Below, piece after piece: positions 7,924 to 17,211 of a stretch of DNA of 47,644 bases. The translations under genes and the position numbers were made by a program. Position 1 is the first letter of the stretch. Every line of letters begins with the position of its first letter. Origin of the DNA: Ramlibacter sp. (GTDB lineage: Bacteria; Pseudomonadota; Gammaproteobacteria; Burkholderiales; Burkholderiaceae_C); the NCBI GenBank assembly GCA_014376765.1, contig JACMQX010000101.1, forward strand, positions 1-47,644, read 5' to 3'. The notes under the pieces are model-generated. The model was given only the letters and a program-made list of their open reading frames with translations. It did not search any database and had not been told where the DNA came from.

Positions 7924-8394
7924 ATGGCAATCACCGTCAATATCGATCTGGGCTATGAATTTGAAGTCAAGGCCAAGGCGGCCGATGTGTTTGCCGTGCT
8001 GTCCGATGTGCCCACGTCAGTCTCGTTCTTTCCCAAGGTCGACAAGCTCACCGACATGGGCGACGACGTCTACAAGTGGGAGATGGAAAAAGTCGGGACC
8101 GCACAGGTGAACATCCAGACGGTCTATGCGTCCAAATACACCAGCAACAAGGCCAAGGGCACGGTGGTGTGGCAGCCGGTTCCCGGCGTGGGCAATGCGC
8201 TCGTCGGCGGGAGCTGGAACATCACCGACAAGAAAACTTCTTGTGCGATCGAGCTCAAAATCAAGGGCGACATCACCCTGCCCTTGCCCGGCCTGATGAA
8301 GATGGTCGTGGCGCCAGTGGTTGAAGGCGAGTTTGAAAAGCTGGTTGACAAATACATTGCCAACCTCATCAAGAAGTTTGGAGGAGAGGTCTAG
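7924..8394 (+). CDS. SRPBCC (START-like) family protein
   Basis: This 156-residue protein has the pattern of a polyketide-cyclase/CoxG-like ligand-binding domain. An N-terminal strand is followed by AKAADVFAVLSDVPTSVSFFPKVDKL, alternating strands, and a long C-terminal helix (VVEGEFEKLVDKYIANLIKKFGG). Such domains bind hydrophobic ligands in a deep cavity; the ligand here is unknown. The last base of its TAG stop is 8394. The CTAG at 8391-8394 also supplies the stop codon of the convergent tspO gene. Confidence 0.75.
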   Translation: MAITVNIDLGYEFEVKAKAADVFAVLSDVPTSVSFFPKVDKLTDMGDDVYKWEMEKVGTAQVNIQTVYASKYTSNKAKGTVVWQPVPGVGNALVGGSWNITDKKTSCAIELKIKGDITLPLPGLMKMVVAPVVEGEFEKLVDKYIANLIKKFGGEV

Positions 8395-8810
8395 CCTGGC
8401 GAGCGGTTCAGCCAGGTGATGGTCAGCTGCAGCACTGTAGCAAAGCACACCCAGGCCAGGTACGGCAGGTTGGCATACACCACCCAGCGCAGCGGGCCCC
8501 AGGCCGAAGCCAGCGCCCAGATCAGCGTGCCCAGCAGCAGCAGCACATCCACACTCGCCAGCTCATTGTTCCGCAGGCCAAACTGGATGGGCGAGTAGGC
8601 AAAGTTGAACACCAGGTTCAGCGCGAACGGCAGGAACACGCGCCAGGGCAGGCGCTCCTTGAAGCACTGCACCAGCACATAACCAAAACTCACCGCAATG
8701 ATGGTGTAGAGCACCGCCCAGGCTGGTGCAAATACCCAGGAGGGCGGCGCAAACCAAGGCTTGATGAGTTCGCCGTACCAGGCGATGCTGCTTTGCCTGT
8801 CCATGCTCAT
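8391..8810 (-). CDS. tspO: TspO/MBR family membrane protein
   Basis: This 139-residue protein has five hydrophobic segments and the family pattern IKPWFAPPSWVFAPAWAVLY, plus FNFAYSPIQFGLRN and the Trp-rich WALASAWGPLRW. TspO proteins bind porphyrins and related ligands in the membrane and are linked to redox and stress responses. Its ATG overlaps the gshA stop codon by 4 bases (ATGA at 8807-8810), so the two are translationally coupled in one operon. The second residue region (SMDRQSSIAWYGEL) shows no signal peptide. Confidence 0.9.
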   Translation of the reverse strand: MSMDRQSSIAWYGELIKPWFAPPSWVFAPAWAVLYTIIAVSFGYVLVQCFKERLPWRVFLPFALNLVFNFAYSPIQFGLRNNELASVDVLLLLGTLIWALASAWGPLRWVVYANLPYLAWVCFATVLQLTITWLNRSPG

Positions 8811-10348
8811 GCCGCCTGCGGTTGCCGGTGCCCCAGCACCAGCCGCTCCGGCGAAAGGTACTGCTGGCGATAGATTTCGAACAGCATGGTGTCGTCGGCT
8901 TCGATCTTTTTTTGCGCGTCCACGGAAGCGCTGGCCTCGGCATCGAAACGCGCCTGCATCGCCGCGGGAAAAGGCAGGGCCAGCAGCTCGCTGCGGGTTT
9001 TTTCAGACTGCGCACGTACAAAGCCGATGTACGAATTTTCATGGTCCTTGCACACCGCTGCCAGCACGCGGGCCGACGGCAGCAGGCTGGTGTCGGCCAG
9101 TGCAGCGCGGGCTGAAGCCAGCGCGTCGATGTAGGCCGTGCCACCGTGCGCAGCGTCCAGCGCGGCTGCCACCGGCGCACATTGGTCTAGCAGCTCGGCG
9201 CCCCATTGCGTCAGCAAGACTTCACGCCCGGCGCGCTCCAGCATCAGGCCGGGCTCGCGGCCACGGGTGGCCACTTTCTGCTGGTTGCGCGCGAGCGCGG
9301 CAATTTCAAGCGGCGTGTCCGGCGGGCTGTCGTTCAGCAGGCAGTGCAAAAGGAAGGTGTCCAGAAAGCGCATGGTGGGCGCCGCAATGCCGACTGGAAT
9401 GAATGGGTCCAGGTCCATCAAACGCACTTCGATGTATTCCACGCCGCGCTCACGCAGCGCATGCAGCGGCCGCTCGCCGGGGTAGATCACGCGCTTGGGG
9501 CGGATAGTGCCGTAGAACTCGTTTTCGATCTGCAGCAGCGTGGTGCCCAGCTGGTTGTAGTCGCCACCCGGGTTCTGTATGCCCACTGCCTCGTAGGGCG
9601 GGTAGGCCTGCGTCAACGCCTCCTGCAAGGATGCGCCGTAGCCTTCCAGGCTGTTGTAGCTCACCGCCAGGGTGGCCTGTGCATCGCTCTGGTAACCCAG
9701 GCGCCCCATGCGCAGCGAGGTGGCATGCGGCATGTAGCGCGTCCACTCATTGAGCTCCTGCAATTCATGCTGGCGCCCTTCCACAAAGCTGGCGCACACG
9801 GCCGGCGAGGCGCCAAACAGGTACAGCAGCAAAAACGCGTTGCGGCGGAAGTTGCGGATCAGGGCAAAGTAGGATTCGCTGGAAATGTCGGGCATCGACC
9901 AGTTGTAGTGAATGCCCGAGATGGTCTGCATGCGCCGGCCGTAGCGGTGGCCCAGGCCCATCCGGTACACGCTCTTGGCCCGCCCGACATTGGATGAGCC
10001 GTAGCGGCCAATTGGAATCGTCTCGTCCGTTGGCAGGCCGCAAGGCATGCTGGAGACCCACAACATTTCATCGCCAATAGCGCGGTAGGTGGCCTGGTGA
10101 ATTTCGGTCAGCTCGGCGAGCGACGCCTCAACGCCGGCATGCACGCCAGTGATCAGCTCAACCTGCGATTCGCTGAAGTCGGTGGTGATGTGAGGGTGTG
10201 TGAGTGCCGAGCCCAGCGCGGCAGGGTGCGGCGTCAGGGCCAGCTTGCCGGTGGGCAGTGCGCGCAGGCTTTCTTTTTCAATGCCGCGGCGGATGCCTTT
10301 CAGCCTTTTTGGTGAGAGCGCGCTCAGGCGGTCCTGCGAACTGCTCAT
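8807..10348 (-). CDS. gshA: glutamate-cysteine ligase (type 1, proteobacterial)
   Basis: This 513-residue enzyme makes gamma-glutamylcysteine, the first step of glutathione synthesis, in the cytoplasm. Diagnostic stretches are RRGIEKESLR near the N-terminus, TTDFSESQVELIT, SSMPCGLP, and GIHYNWSMPD near the middle. The length matches the Escherichia coli-type enzyme (about 518 residues). It is the first gene of a coupled pair with tspO. Only a weak ribosome site is seen before the ATG. Confidence 0.93.
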   Translation of the reverse strand: MSSSQDRLSALSPKRLKGIRRGIEKESLRALPTGKLALTPHPAALGSALTHPHITTDFSESQVELITGVHAGVEASLAELTEIHQATYRAIGDEMLWVSSMPCGLPTDETIPIGRYGSSNVGRAKSVYRMGLGHRYGRRMQTISGIHYNWSMPDISSESYFALIRNFRRNAFLLLYLFGASPAVCASFVEGRQHELQELNEWTRYMPHATSLRMGRLGYQSDAQATLAVSYNSLEGYGASLQEALTQAYPPYEAVGIQNPGGDYNQLGTTLLQIENEFYGTIRPKRVIYPGERPLHALRERGVEYIEVRLMDLDPFIPVGIAAPTMRFLDTFLLHCLLNDSPPDTPLEIAALARNQQKVATRGREPGLMLERAGREVLLTQWGAELLDQCAPVAAALDAAHGGTAYIDALASARAALADTSLLPSARVLAAVCKDHENSYIGFVRAQSEKTRSELLALPFPAAMQARFDAEASASVDAQKKIEADDTMLFEIYRQQYLSPERLVLGHRQPQAA

Positions 10349-10424
10349 GGATGAAACCCTTGTTTTTGACTCGGCTGGAAGTTACCACATGCGCGCAAGA
10401 CCTGCTTTGGAAGTGTTTCCTGTT

Positions 10425-11306
10425 TCAGCGTGCCAGGAGGGCGCCGCCAGCTTTGCCCAGCTCGTTCGTTCCCTGGGCCGCGCCGCTTTGCGGAACCATG
10501 TCGCCGGTGCGGTCTGTCACTGCATCCAGTTGCCCGGCCAGGCGGTCGGCTGCGGCTGCATCGGTGCCGATGTGCACGCCCTGAGTCATCGTGATGTGCG
10601 CCGCTTCAAAGGTACCGGCGCCTGCGCACAAAATGCTGCGGGTGGGCGCGCCTTCTGACGCCAGAACCAGCATCGCCGGTACCACAAACTGCGGCTGCAG
10701 CGCATCGAGCACCGCCTGCGGCAGTAGTCCTTCTGTCATGCGGGTGGCCGCTGTAGGCGCCAGGCAGTTGACCCGGATGTTGTTCTTCGCGCCCTCAATA
10801 GACAGGGTCTGCATCAAACCCACCAGCGCCATCTTGGCGGCCCCGTAGTTGGACTGGCCAAAGTTGCCATAAAGGCCGGACGACGAGGTGGTCATGATGA
10901 TGCGGCCGTACTTCTGCGTGTTCATGATGTCCCACACGGCCTTCGTGCAGTTCACCGCGCCCATGAGGTGCACATCCATCACCAGCCGGAAGTCGGCCAG
11001 GTCCATCTTGGTAAAACTTTTGTCGCGCAGGATGCCGGCGTTGTTGACCAGAATGTCCACACGGCCCCAGGCATCCATCGCCTGCTGCGCCATGGCCTGT
11101 ACGGCTGCAAAGTCGGTGACTGAAGCGGCATTGCCAATGGCCTGGCCGCCAGCCCGACGGATCTCTTCCACCACAGCGTCGGCGCCGCCCAGATCGTTGA
11201 CCACCACCTTGGCACCCCGCGCCGCCAGTCCCAGTGCATGCTGCCTGCCCAGGCCTCCGCCCGCGCCGGTGACGATGGCCACGCGGCCTGTGAAATCAAT
11301 GCTCAT
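10425..11306 (-). CDS. SDR family NAD(P)-dependent oxidoreductase (3-hydroxyacyl-CoA dehydrogenase-like)
   Basis: This 293-residue protein has the classical SDR elements: TGAGGGLGRQHAL (cofactor-binding glycine motif), VNNAG at the end of strand 4, a catalytic serine in TTSSSGLYG, and YGAAK. The sequence RQHALGLAARGAKVVVNDLGG resembles the dehydrogenase unit of multifunctional beta-oxidation enzymes (peroxisomal MFE-2 type). The C-terminal stretch of about 90 residues (FVVPAMLVLASEGAPTRS..) also fits that branch. The physiological substrate is unknown. It is a single minus-strand gene divergent from a Nudix gene. Confidence 0.87.
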   Translation of the reverse strand: MSIDFTGRVAIVTGAGGGLGRQHALGLAARGAKVVVNDLGGADAVVEEIRRAGGQAIGNAASVTDFAAVQAMAQQAMDAWGRVDILVNNAGILRDKSFTKMDLADFRLVMDVHLMGAVNCTKAVWDIMNTQKYGRIIMTTSSSGLYGNFGQSNYGAAKMALVGLMQTLSIEGAKNNIRVNCLAPTAATRMTEGLLPQAVLDALQPQFVVPAMLVLASEGAPTRSILCAGAGTFEAAHITMTQGVHIGTDAAAADRLAGQLDAVTDRTGDMVPQSGAAQGTNELGKAGGALLAR

Positions 11307-11388
11307 GAGTACTTTCTGTCATAAAGGTGATGGGTGCGGTGGGGTGTTGGCTGCTGGACTCTGGTAGCCTCGGGCAGAACCCGCCGTA

Positions 11389-12270
11389 ATGTACATGGAC
11401 TTGAATTTCACAGCTGTCACCACCCCGCCACGCGCCGCTGCCACCGTGGTCATGCTACGCGATGCTGAACGCGGCATGGAGGTCTTCCTGCTCAAGCGGC
11501 ACGGCCTGTCCGATGTGCTGGGCGGCGCTTACGTGTTCCCCGGCGGCAAGGTAGACGGCCGGGACGCCGAGCTCGACATGCAGGCCCACCTGGACGAGGC
11601 ACCCCACGCCCTGCACGCCCGGCTCAACGAACCGGAGATCAATGCGCTCACCGCAGCCGGCCTGTATGTGGCGGCCCTGCGTGAAGCCTTTGAAGAATCG
11701 GGCGTGTTGTACGCGCACGAAACCAATGCCCTACTGGCCGGGCGCGCCACGGAGCTCTTGCGCGAGGGCCATGCCTTTGACGAAATGCTCGCGCTGTTGC
11801 GCCTGAAGCTGCAGGCCAGCCGCCTTGCGCCGTGGTCGCGCTGGATCACGCCGGTCATTCCCTCGGTCAGCACCAAGCGGTTCGACACCCGCTTTTTTGT
11901 CGCCGGTGTACCGATGGACCAGGTGGCCGTGCACAACGACCGCGAGTCCACCGAGAGCGTCTGGATCGCGCCGCGCACGGCGCTTGAGCAATACCGCGAT
12001 GGCCTGATCGAGCTGGCCCCGCCGCAGATCATGAGCCTGGCCCACCTCTCGCGCCACACCAGCGTGCAAAGCGTGATGGACCAGGCCACCCGCCGCCTGC
12101 CCCCTGTGATCCAGCCCGAGCCGTTTGACGACGCGGGCACCCGCACCATCTGCTACCCCGGCGACGCGCGGCACACCGTGCATGAATGCGCCCTGCCCGG
12201 CCCCACCCGGCTGCTCTACCGCAACAAGCGATTTGATCCGCCGGACGGATTCGAATCGCTCTTTGCCTGA
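11389..12270 (+). CDS. Nudix hydrolase with a long insertion (NUDT19/CoA-diphosphatase-like)
   Basis: This 293-residue protein contains FPGGKVDGRD followed, after an insertion of about 45 residues, by the Nudix core REAFEESGVLY. A split Nudix box of this kind, together with APWSRWITP and RFDTRFFV, is typical of the NUDT19-like branch, whose characterised members hydrolyse CoA esters. The start ATG 11389 has a second ATG two codons later. The next gene, 35 bases downstream, is a second Nudix hydrolase, nudC. Confidence 0.82.
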   Translation: MYMDLNFTAVTTPPRAAATVVMLRDAERGMEVFLLKRHGLSDVLGGAYVFPGGKVDGRDAELDMQAHLDEAPHALHARLNEPEINALTAAGLYVAALREAFEESGVLYAHETNALLAGRATELLREGHAFDEMLALLRLKLQASRLAPWSRWITPVIPSVSTKRFDTRFFVAGVPMDQVAVHNDRESTESVWIAPRTALEQYRDGLIELAPPQIMSLAHLSRHTSVQSVMDQATRRLPPVIQPEPFDDAGTRTICYPGDARHTVHECALPGPTRLLYRNKRFDPPDGFESLFA

Positions 12271-12305
12271 CGCCTCAACATTGGCCGCTTATCTGGTCCG
12301 CCATC

Positions 12306-13142
12306 ATGCTCAAGACGCCCGCCTCTTTCGTATCGCTCCTGGCCGCACAGGACCACCCCGAGCCGCTCAGCTTTGTGTTTGCCGGTGATGAACTGCTGGT
12401 CAATGAAGATGATCTGTCGCTCCCCCACCCCATGGCCACCCTGATGATGGGTGTGAAAGACGCGCAGTTCCACCCCATTGGCCTGCTTGACGGCCGCTAT
12501 TGCCGCGCCGCCTGGGTGCCGCGCGGCACGCCCGCACCGCATGGCCACCGTTACAGCAAAATGCGCGCGTTGTTCGGTGCGATGGACGAGCAGTTGCTGT
12601 CAGTGGCCGGCCGCGCTTATCAGGTGGCCGAGTGGGCCCGCACCCATGTGTACTGCGGCGTCTGCGCCACGCCCACCCAACACCAAAACGGCGAGCGCTG
12701 CGTCAAGTGCCCGGCCTGCGGCATGGTGGCCTACCCGCGCATTTCCCCGGCGATGATGGTGCTGATCCGGCGCGGGCCCGAACTGCTGCTGGCGCGCCAC
12801 CTCAACTCCCCAACTGCGTTTTTTACGGCGCTGGCCGGCTTTGTGGAAGCGGGCGAGTCAATTGAAGAAGCCGTGCACCGCGAGATTTATGAAGAGGTTG
12901 GCCTCAAGGTGCGGGTGCTGCGCTACTTCGGCAGCCAGCCCTGGCCCTTCCCGCACTCGCTGATGATTGCCTTCACGGCCGAGTATGAAAGCGGCGAGAT
13001 CACCGTGGACGAAACCGAGATTGCCGAGGCCCGCTGGTTTGGTCCGGCAGACGTCATGCCGCGCGTGCCCCCCATCGGCTTTTCAATCGCCGGGCAACTG
13101 ATTGCTTCGCACCTGCCGGCCAACTGGAGTCCTCATGATTGA
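12306..13142 (+). CDS. nudC: NAD(+) diphosphatase / NAD-capped RNA hydrolase NudC
   Basis: This 278-residue protein has a four-cysteine zinc site (YCGVCATP..CVKCPACG) ahead of a complete Nudix box (GFVEAGESIEEAVHREIYEEVGL is longer than the core; the key residues are G, the REIYEEVG helix and its glutamates). The NudC marker SQPWPFPHSLM follows. NudC cleaves NAD(H) to NMN(H) and AMP and removes NAD caps from RNA. The stop codon overlaps the start of the next gene by 8 bases (13135-13142). Confidence 0.94.
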   Translation: MLKTPASFVSLLAAQDHPEPLSFVFAGDELLVNEDDLSLPHPMATLMMGVKDAQFHPIGLLDGRYCRAAWVPRGTPAPHGHRYSKMRALFGAMDEQLLSVAGRAYQVAEWARTHVYCGVCATPTQHQNGERCVKCPACGMVAYPRISPAMMVLIRRGPELLLARHLNSPTAFFTALAGFVEAGESIEEAVHREIYEEVGLKVRVLRYFGSQPWPFPHSLMIAFTAEYESGEITVDETEIAEARWFGPADVMPRVPPIGFSIAGQLIASHLPANWSPHD

Positions 13143-13578
13143 CACACTGAACCGGCGCACCGTGCTGTTCGCAGCCAGCGCCACGCTGCTGTACCCACTG
13201 ACGGCATTTGCGCAAGCGCCAGCGGACGCCGATGCAAAGCAGGTAAAGGCCACGGTCGATGCCCAGCTCAAAGCCTTTGCAGCAAACGACGCCCGCCGTG
13301 CGTTCTCGTATGCCGCGCCCAATGTTCATGACATGTTCAGCACGCCCGAGAACTTCATGGCAATGGTCAAGTCGTCCTATCCGATGGTGCACCGGCCTGC
13401 ATCGGTCGCCTTCCTGAAGGCCGAGATTCAGGCCGGGGGCGGGGTGCTGCAACGCGTGCAGATCATCGACGCTGCAGGCGACTCCTGGCTGGCTACCTAT
13501 GCGCTTCTGCGGCAGAAAGACAAGGCCTGGCGCATCACGGGTTGCGTGGTGGTGCAGAACAAGGGGCGCGTGGCCTGA
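13135..13578 (+). CDS. DUF4864 domain secreted protein
   Basis: The ATG at 13135 follows GGAG at a suitable distance and overlaps the end of nudC by 8 bases, giving 147 residues. A signal peptide is evident: a twin-arginine-like start (NRRTVLFAASATLLYPLTAFAQA). The mature part has VKATVDAQLKAFAANDARRAFSYAAP and FMAMVKSSYPMVHRPASVAF, the pattern of DUF4864 (an NTF2-like fold by inference). The function is unknown. It is the last gene of a Nudix operon and ends 7 bases before a convergent gene. Confidence 0.82.
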   Translation: MIDTLNRRTVLFAASATLLYPLTAFAQAPADADAKQVKATVDAQLKAFAANDARRAFSYAAPNVHDMFSTPENFMAMVKSSYPMVHRPASVAFLKAEIQAGGGVLQRVQIIDAAGDSWLATYALLRQKDKAWRITGCVVVQNKGRVA

Positions 13579-13585
13579 GAGCCCG

Positions 13586-16246
13586 TCAGGCCGACAGGCT
13601 TGCGTGGCCCAGGCCGGGTGAATGGCGCGGCGTGAATGGCCGCGCGGGCCGCTGGTTGCGACTGTCACCCCCTGAAGCCATTGAGCGGGATGCATGGCCC
13701 GAGAGGTCTGCACCACCGGCCGCACCCGCTGCGCCGGCCACGGCATCGCGCGCGACGGCGTCCAGGGCGTTGGCCACCACGCTGTGGGCATCCACCGGTC
13801 GCAGCAGGCGCTCGCGGATCAGGCGCTCGCAGCTGCGCCTGGTCATGGAGTGCGGCTGGCCGCCATGGCTGACAAACATGAACAGCGTGCCCTTGGTGCT
13901 TGCCCAGACCAGCTGCGCCCGCAACCAGCGTTGTCTGGAGTAAAGATCAGCCCAGCTGCCGGCGGTGAGAACGGCAAGGACTTCGGCTGGCGTAGGGCCG
14001 ACGGCCAGCGCGGGCTCTGTGCCAACACCATCGGCTGATGCAGCCGGCGTTTCAATTGCCGCATCTGAAGGCGCTTCCAGCCCCACAACCGCTGCCGGGA
14101 GCCCCACGGCTGCAAAGTCAGAAACCGGGCCAGCGGCAGACTCAGCGCAGTCTGCCGCAGCATGAACCGTGTCGACATCTTCCCCCGCCAGCTCGCTCAA
14201 GGCGATGGGCAGCGTGTCCTCAAAGCCGGCCATCACCAGGTCCTGCCGGCCCAGCCAGGGAAAAGCCGCCGCCTTGGCTTTGCGCTCCTCTGCGGTCGCA
14301 GGGGCTGCCCCGGCCTGCACATCCAGCGGCATGGCGCCCGGCTCGATCTCCAGAGCGTCACGCTTGCTCTTGGCACGGCGCAGGCGGAGCGCTGGCTGAT
14401 GCAGCCACATCAGGGCAATAAAGAAAGCTTCGTCCTCGCGAGGGTCGCGGCCCAGCAGAGCCAGGCCGGCATGCAATTCGCGCAACAAGGGCGGGATCAT
14501 CTCGACCAGCTTGGCCGGCTGGCGCAGCGTGAAGTCGCGTTTGACGCTCCAAAGCAGGTCCGTCACGACCGAGCCGAGGCCTGAAGGGTCGATGGCTGCG
14601 TTCTTGCTCGTCATCCGGGCATGGGCCATGGCCAAGGCCCAGGGACTGTAGAGAAAGTCGAGCACCACGGCAGGCACCTGGTCCAGGTCGGACCGCGAGC
14701 TCATGTCCCAGGCGATCTGGTCGGCCTTGGCCTGCCGCTCCTCGGCAAACTGCATGGTCTGCAGCATCTCCTGCTGCTGCCCGGCTACTGCACTGTCCTG
14801 CCCGAGCCACAGCGACTCCAGCGCCGCCAGCGCCGACTCAAACGGCCGCACGTCTTCAATGCTTCGCCCGTTGAGCTCCACCACCGACTTGACCACCGGC
14901 GCAAAGAAGGCCTCAAACTCGGGGCTGAACTCGTCGTTGTATTTGAAGCTGCGCTCGGCCACGCGCTCCATCAATCGGCGGCCGGGGTGGCGCTCGTCGC
15001 TGAAAAAGCGCGGGTCGATCATGGCAAGGCGCAAGAGAGAAGGCTCCAGCGCCACGATGGATTCGCGCACCGGCACCAGCAGGCGCGGATCCTGCGCCAC
15101 CTGGTTCACCAGCTTGCGCACCACCTCCAGGCCCAACACCTGCCCCACCCGTTTGGCCTCTTTCTTGAGCTGGGTACGGACCATGGACCGCTGGCGCGCA
15201 GTGCTGCAAGAACCCCACACCTGCGCGTTCAGCTGGCTCAAAACATCAACAAACTTTGCCGGGCGGTCGACCACGGGCATCTGCAGGTAGTCGGCAGCGA
15301 CGGGCCCGCCGGACTCCCAGGCCTGGGGCTCCATGTCAGGCTCGGCGCGCAGCCTGGACAGATCCTCGTCCACCGAGGCGTAATAGGACGGCGCCAGCCC
15401 GTGCTGCTCGTTGGAGCCCCCGTGGTACAGGAAGTCCTGGAACAGCGCGTCGTTGATCTCGTAGTTGGACAGGTCCACATACTGTTCGGGATCAGGCAAG
15501 CCATCGCCCCGCAAGCCGCCCGGCGGCCCGCCCGGAGCCGGGATCGCCGCCTTGTGGGCCTGACTGCGCGCCGCCGTCACACTGGCCGGCGTCTGCAGCA
15601 CCCGGTAACTGGCCGATTGCACATTGGCGCTGACAAGCGTCTGGACCAGGCCCTCATAGATTTGCCGCAGCTCCCTGCCCAGCTTCTCGCCAATGTACCT
15701 GGCCCACATCACGCGCACGTCGGCTTCCACGGGCGACTCGTCGATCAGCCTGCGCACCGCCTGCGCAAACACCTGCGGGCGCACCGGGTTAAGTTCAGGC
15801 GTGACGTTGGACAAGCCCTGCGCAGTGCTCATCAGAGCATCGAGCTCGGCCAGCACCTGCTCCACAACCGGGAGCACCCGCTGCAGCATGCGGGCCGACT
15901 CTATGTCCTGCACAACACGGGTGTCGTCCACCAATGAAAACTTGCCCGATGCTGCAGCACTGGCCGCCGTGCCTGACAGGGATGCTGCACTGGCCTTGGC
16001 GGTGTTTGTGGGTGTGTTGAAGGCGACCAGCACATCGCGCGGAAACTGCGCCAGCCAATTGGGTTTGAGTTTGAGCAGCTCCCGCCAGGCAATGGCCAGA
16101 TCGTCCCGCTCCCGGGCCTTCATGCTTTTGGTCTCGGCGTCCTGAAGCGTGGCTATTGCGTAATCAATGCAGCGTTCAAGCGCCGGACCGCACGCCAGCG
16201 ATGCATCCTTGAAGCACTTTTGTAAAACATGGTTTTGGGAATCCAT
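13586..16246 (-). CDS. DUF1631 family protein
   Basis: This large protein has about 886 residues. The start ATG 16246 (MDSQNHVLQKC) matches the usual family N-terminus better than an in-frame ATG 24 codons upstream. Family landmarks are ALLRHPEE-like helical repeats, the segment VVLDFLYSPWALAMAHA, DLLWSVKRDFTLRQPAKLVEMIPPLL (given by its key residues W, R and P), and the C-terminal FVSHGGQPHSMTRRSCERLI. The middle and C-terminal linker is rich in Ala, Pro and acidic residues (around 675-790). DUF1631 proteins are common in beta- and gammaproteobacteria. I know no assigned activity; older labels of thymidine phosphorylase are not supported by the sequence. Confidence 0.85.
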   Translation of the reverse strand: MDSQNHVLQKCFKDASLACGPALERCIDYAIATLQDAETKSMKARERDDLAIAWRELLKLKPNWLAQFPRDVLVAFNTPTNTAKASAASLSGTAASAAASGKFSLVDDTRVVQDIESARMLQRVLPVVEQVLAELDALMSTAQGLSNVTPELNPVRPQVFAQAVRRLIDESPVEADVRVMWARYIGEKLGRELRQIYEGLVQTLVSANVQSASYRVLQTPASVTAARSQAHKAAIPAPGGPPGGLRGDGLPDPEQYVDLSNYEINDALFQDFLYHGGSNEQHGLAPSYYASVDEDLSRLRAEPDMEPQAWESGGPVAADYLQMPVVDRPAKFVDVLSQLNAQVWGSCSTARQRSMVRTQLKKEAKRVGQVLGLEVVRKLVNQVAQDPRLLVPVRESIVALEPSLLRLAMIDPRFFSDERHPGRRLMERVAERSFKYNDEFSPEFEAFFAPVVKSVVELNGRSIEDVRPFESALAALESLWLGQDSAVAGQQQEMLQTMQFAEERQAKADQIAWDMSSRSDLDQVPAVVLDFLYSPWALAMAHARMTSKNAAIDPSGLGSVVTDLLWSVKRDFTLRQPAKLVEMIPPLLRELHAGLALLGRDPREDEAFFIALMWLHQPALRLRRAKSKRDALEIEPGAMPLDVQAGAAPATAEERKAKAAAFPWLGRQDLVMAGFEDTLPIALSELAGEDVDTVHAAADCAESAAGPVSDFAAVGLPAAVVGLEAPSDAAIETPAASADGVGTEPALAVGPTPAEVLAVLTAGSWADLYSRQRWLRAQLVWASTKGTLFMFVSHGGQPHSMTRRSCERLIRERLLRPVDAHSVVANALDAVARDAVAGAAGAAGGADLSGHASRSMASGGDSRNQRPARPFTPRHSPGLGHASLSA

Positions 16247-16370
16247 CTGGTACTGCGGCGATGAGTTTTTGTCGTACTGCCTGACATCATGATACGAAAG
16301 CACGAAGCGGCCAGTCAACCGGCACAGATTTGCGTTGTAAGCGTGAGTTACGAGTGTTGCACGCTTCGTA

Positions 16371-16394
16371 CCAGCATGACCTTACTGATGCTGG
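16371..16394 (-). terminator. hairpin after the L,D-transpeptidase gene
   Basis: CCAGCAT (16371-16377) and ATGCTGG (16388-16394) form a perfect 7-bp stem with a 10-base loop, 6 bases beyond the minus-strand stop codon. No T-run follows, so it may be a weak terminator or an mRNA-end stabiliser. Confidence 0.4.
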
Positions 16395-16399
16395 CGAAT

Positions 16400-17128
16400 T
16401 CAGCGGTACTGGCCGCCTGGAATGTCATACGAGCCAAACTGCTCACTTGCCGCGCGGGTCTCCGGCAGGATGTAGACCACCCCGCGGGCTTTGCCCAGCA
16501 GCGGATTGACCACTGCGTCATAAAAGGCCGGTGACATGTTGATGCAACCAAAGGAGATGCGGTTGTCATCCGGCGTTGGTGATGCCAGCCGCTCAAGCCG
16601 CCTCTCTGACGCCACCTTGGCCCGCACCCGGTGCATGGACACCGCTAGGTCGTAGTCGACCCAGACAATGTCTTCACCAAAAGAGTTGACGCCCGGCATG
16701 GTGACGAACCTGCCCGAAGGCGTTGTGCGCTCAAACGGCTTGATGTCCGAAATCTCGCGCTCGCCAATCCCATGGACTGAATGGTCGCCAATGGCAGAAC
16801 CAATCAGCACCGGGGTGGAGCCGCGCAAGCTGCCGTCGGCGCCAAACACATGCAGCAGTACATTTTTTTTGTCGATGATGACAAAGGGCATGCCGTGGGT
16901 GTCGCCGGTGTACATGGCCCAGTTGGCGACCTGCCGGGTTTCAGCCGAAACCCCGGCCGCACCGAAGTCGGCAAGCGTGGGCGCTGCTGCAACGGTGTAC
17001 CCGGCGCCACCGTCTGTGTGAATCTGTGAAGACGTGACATGACCAGGCAGGATCAATGCCAGCACGGCGCAACCCATGCCCAAGCCCTTTAGAACGGCGT
17101 CCAGTTGGGAGGCTGTTTCTGTATTCAT
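16400..17128 (-). CDS. L,D-transpeptidase (YkuD-type catalytic domain)
   Basis: This 242-residue protein has an N-terminal hydrophobic segment (GMGCAVLALILPGHV) consistent with export. A YkuD-type domain contains VDYDLAVSMHRV (His166) and the catalytic-cysteine motif ISFGCINMS (Cys195), in place of the common SHGCIRL. L,D-transpeptidases cross-link peptidoglycan or attach proteins to it in the periplasm. The substitutions around the catalytic Cys (F for H and N for R) place it in a divergent subgroup. It lies between the Gly-rich protein gene and the DUF1631 gene, all on the minus strand. Confidence 0.83.
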   Translation of the reverse strand: MNTETASQLDAVLKGLGMGCAVLALILPGHVTSSQIHTDGGAGYTVAAAPTLADFGAAGVSAETRQVANWAMYTGDTHGMPFVIIDKKNVLLHVFGADGSLRGSTPVLIGSAIGDHSVHGIGEREISDIKPFERTTPSGRFVTMPGVNSFGEDIVWVDYDLAVSMHRVRAKVASERRLERLASPTPDDNRISFGCINMSPAFYDAVVNPLLGKARGVVYILPETRAASEQFGSYDIPGGQYR

Positions 17129-17163
17129 GGTCTAAAGGGATTTGGGATTGGGCTCTGAACGGG

Positions 17164-17189
17164 CTGGCTTGGCGCAAGGGCCGAGCCAG
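17164..17189 (-). terminator. terminator hairpin of the Gly-rich protein gene
   Basis: CTGGCT (17164-17169) pairs with AGCCAG (17184-17189), and inside it GGC (17171-17173) pairs with GCC (17180-17182), giving a 9-bp stem with one mismatch. It lies 22 bases beyond the stop codon at 17212. Confidence 0.55.
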
Positions 17190-17211
17190 TCCTGTTCAAC
17201 TCGCGTAAAGC

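Noticed and set aside
14621-15937. A 438-codon open frame on the plus strand opposite the DUF1631 gene
   Set aside because: Its composition (many His, Leu, Gln and Arg) is that of an antisense shadow, and the DUF1631 protein is clearly the real product.
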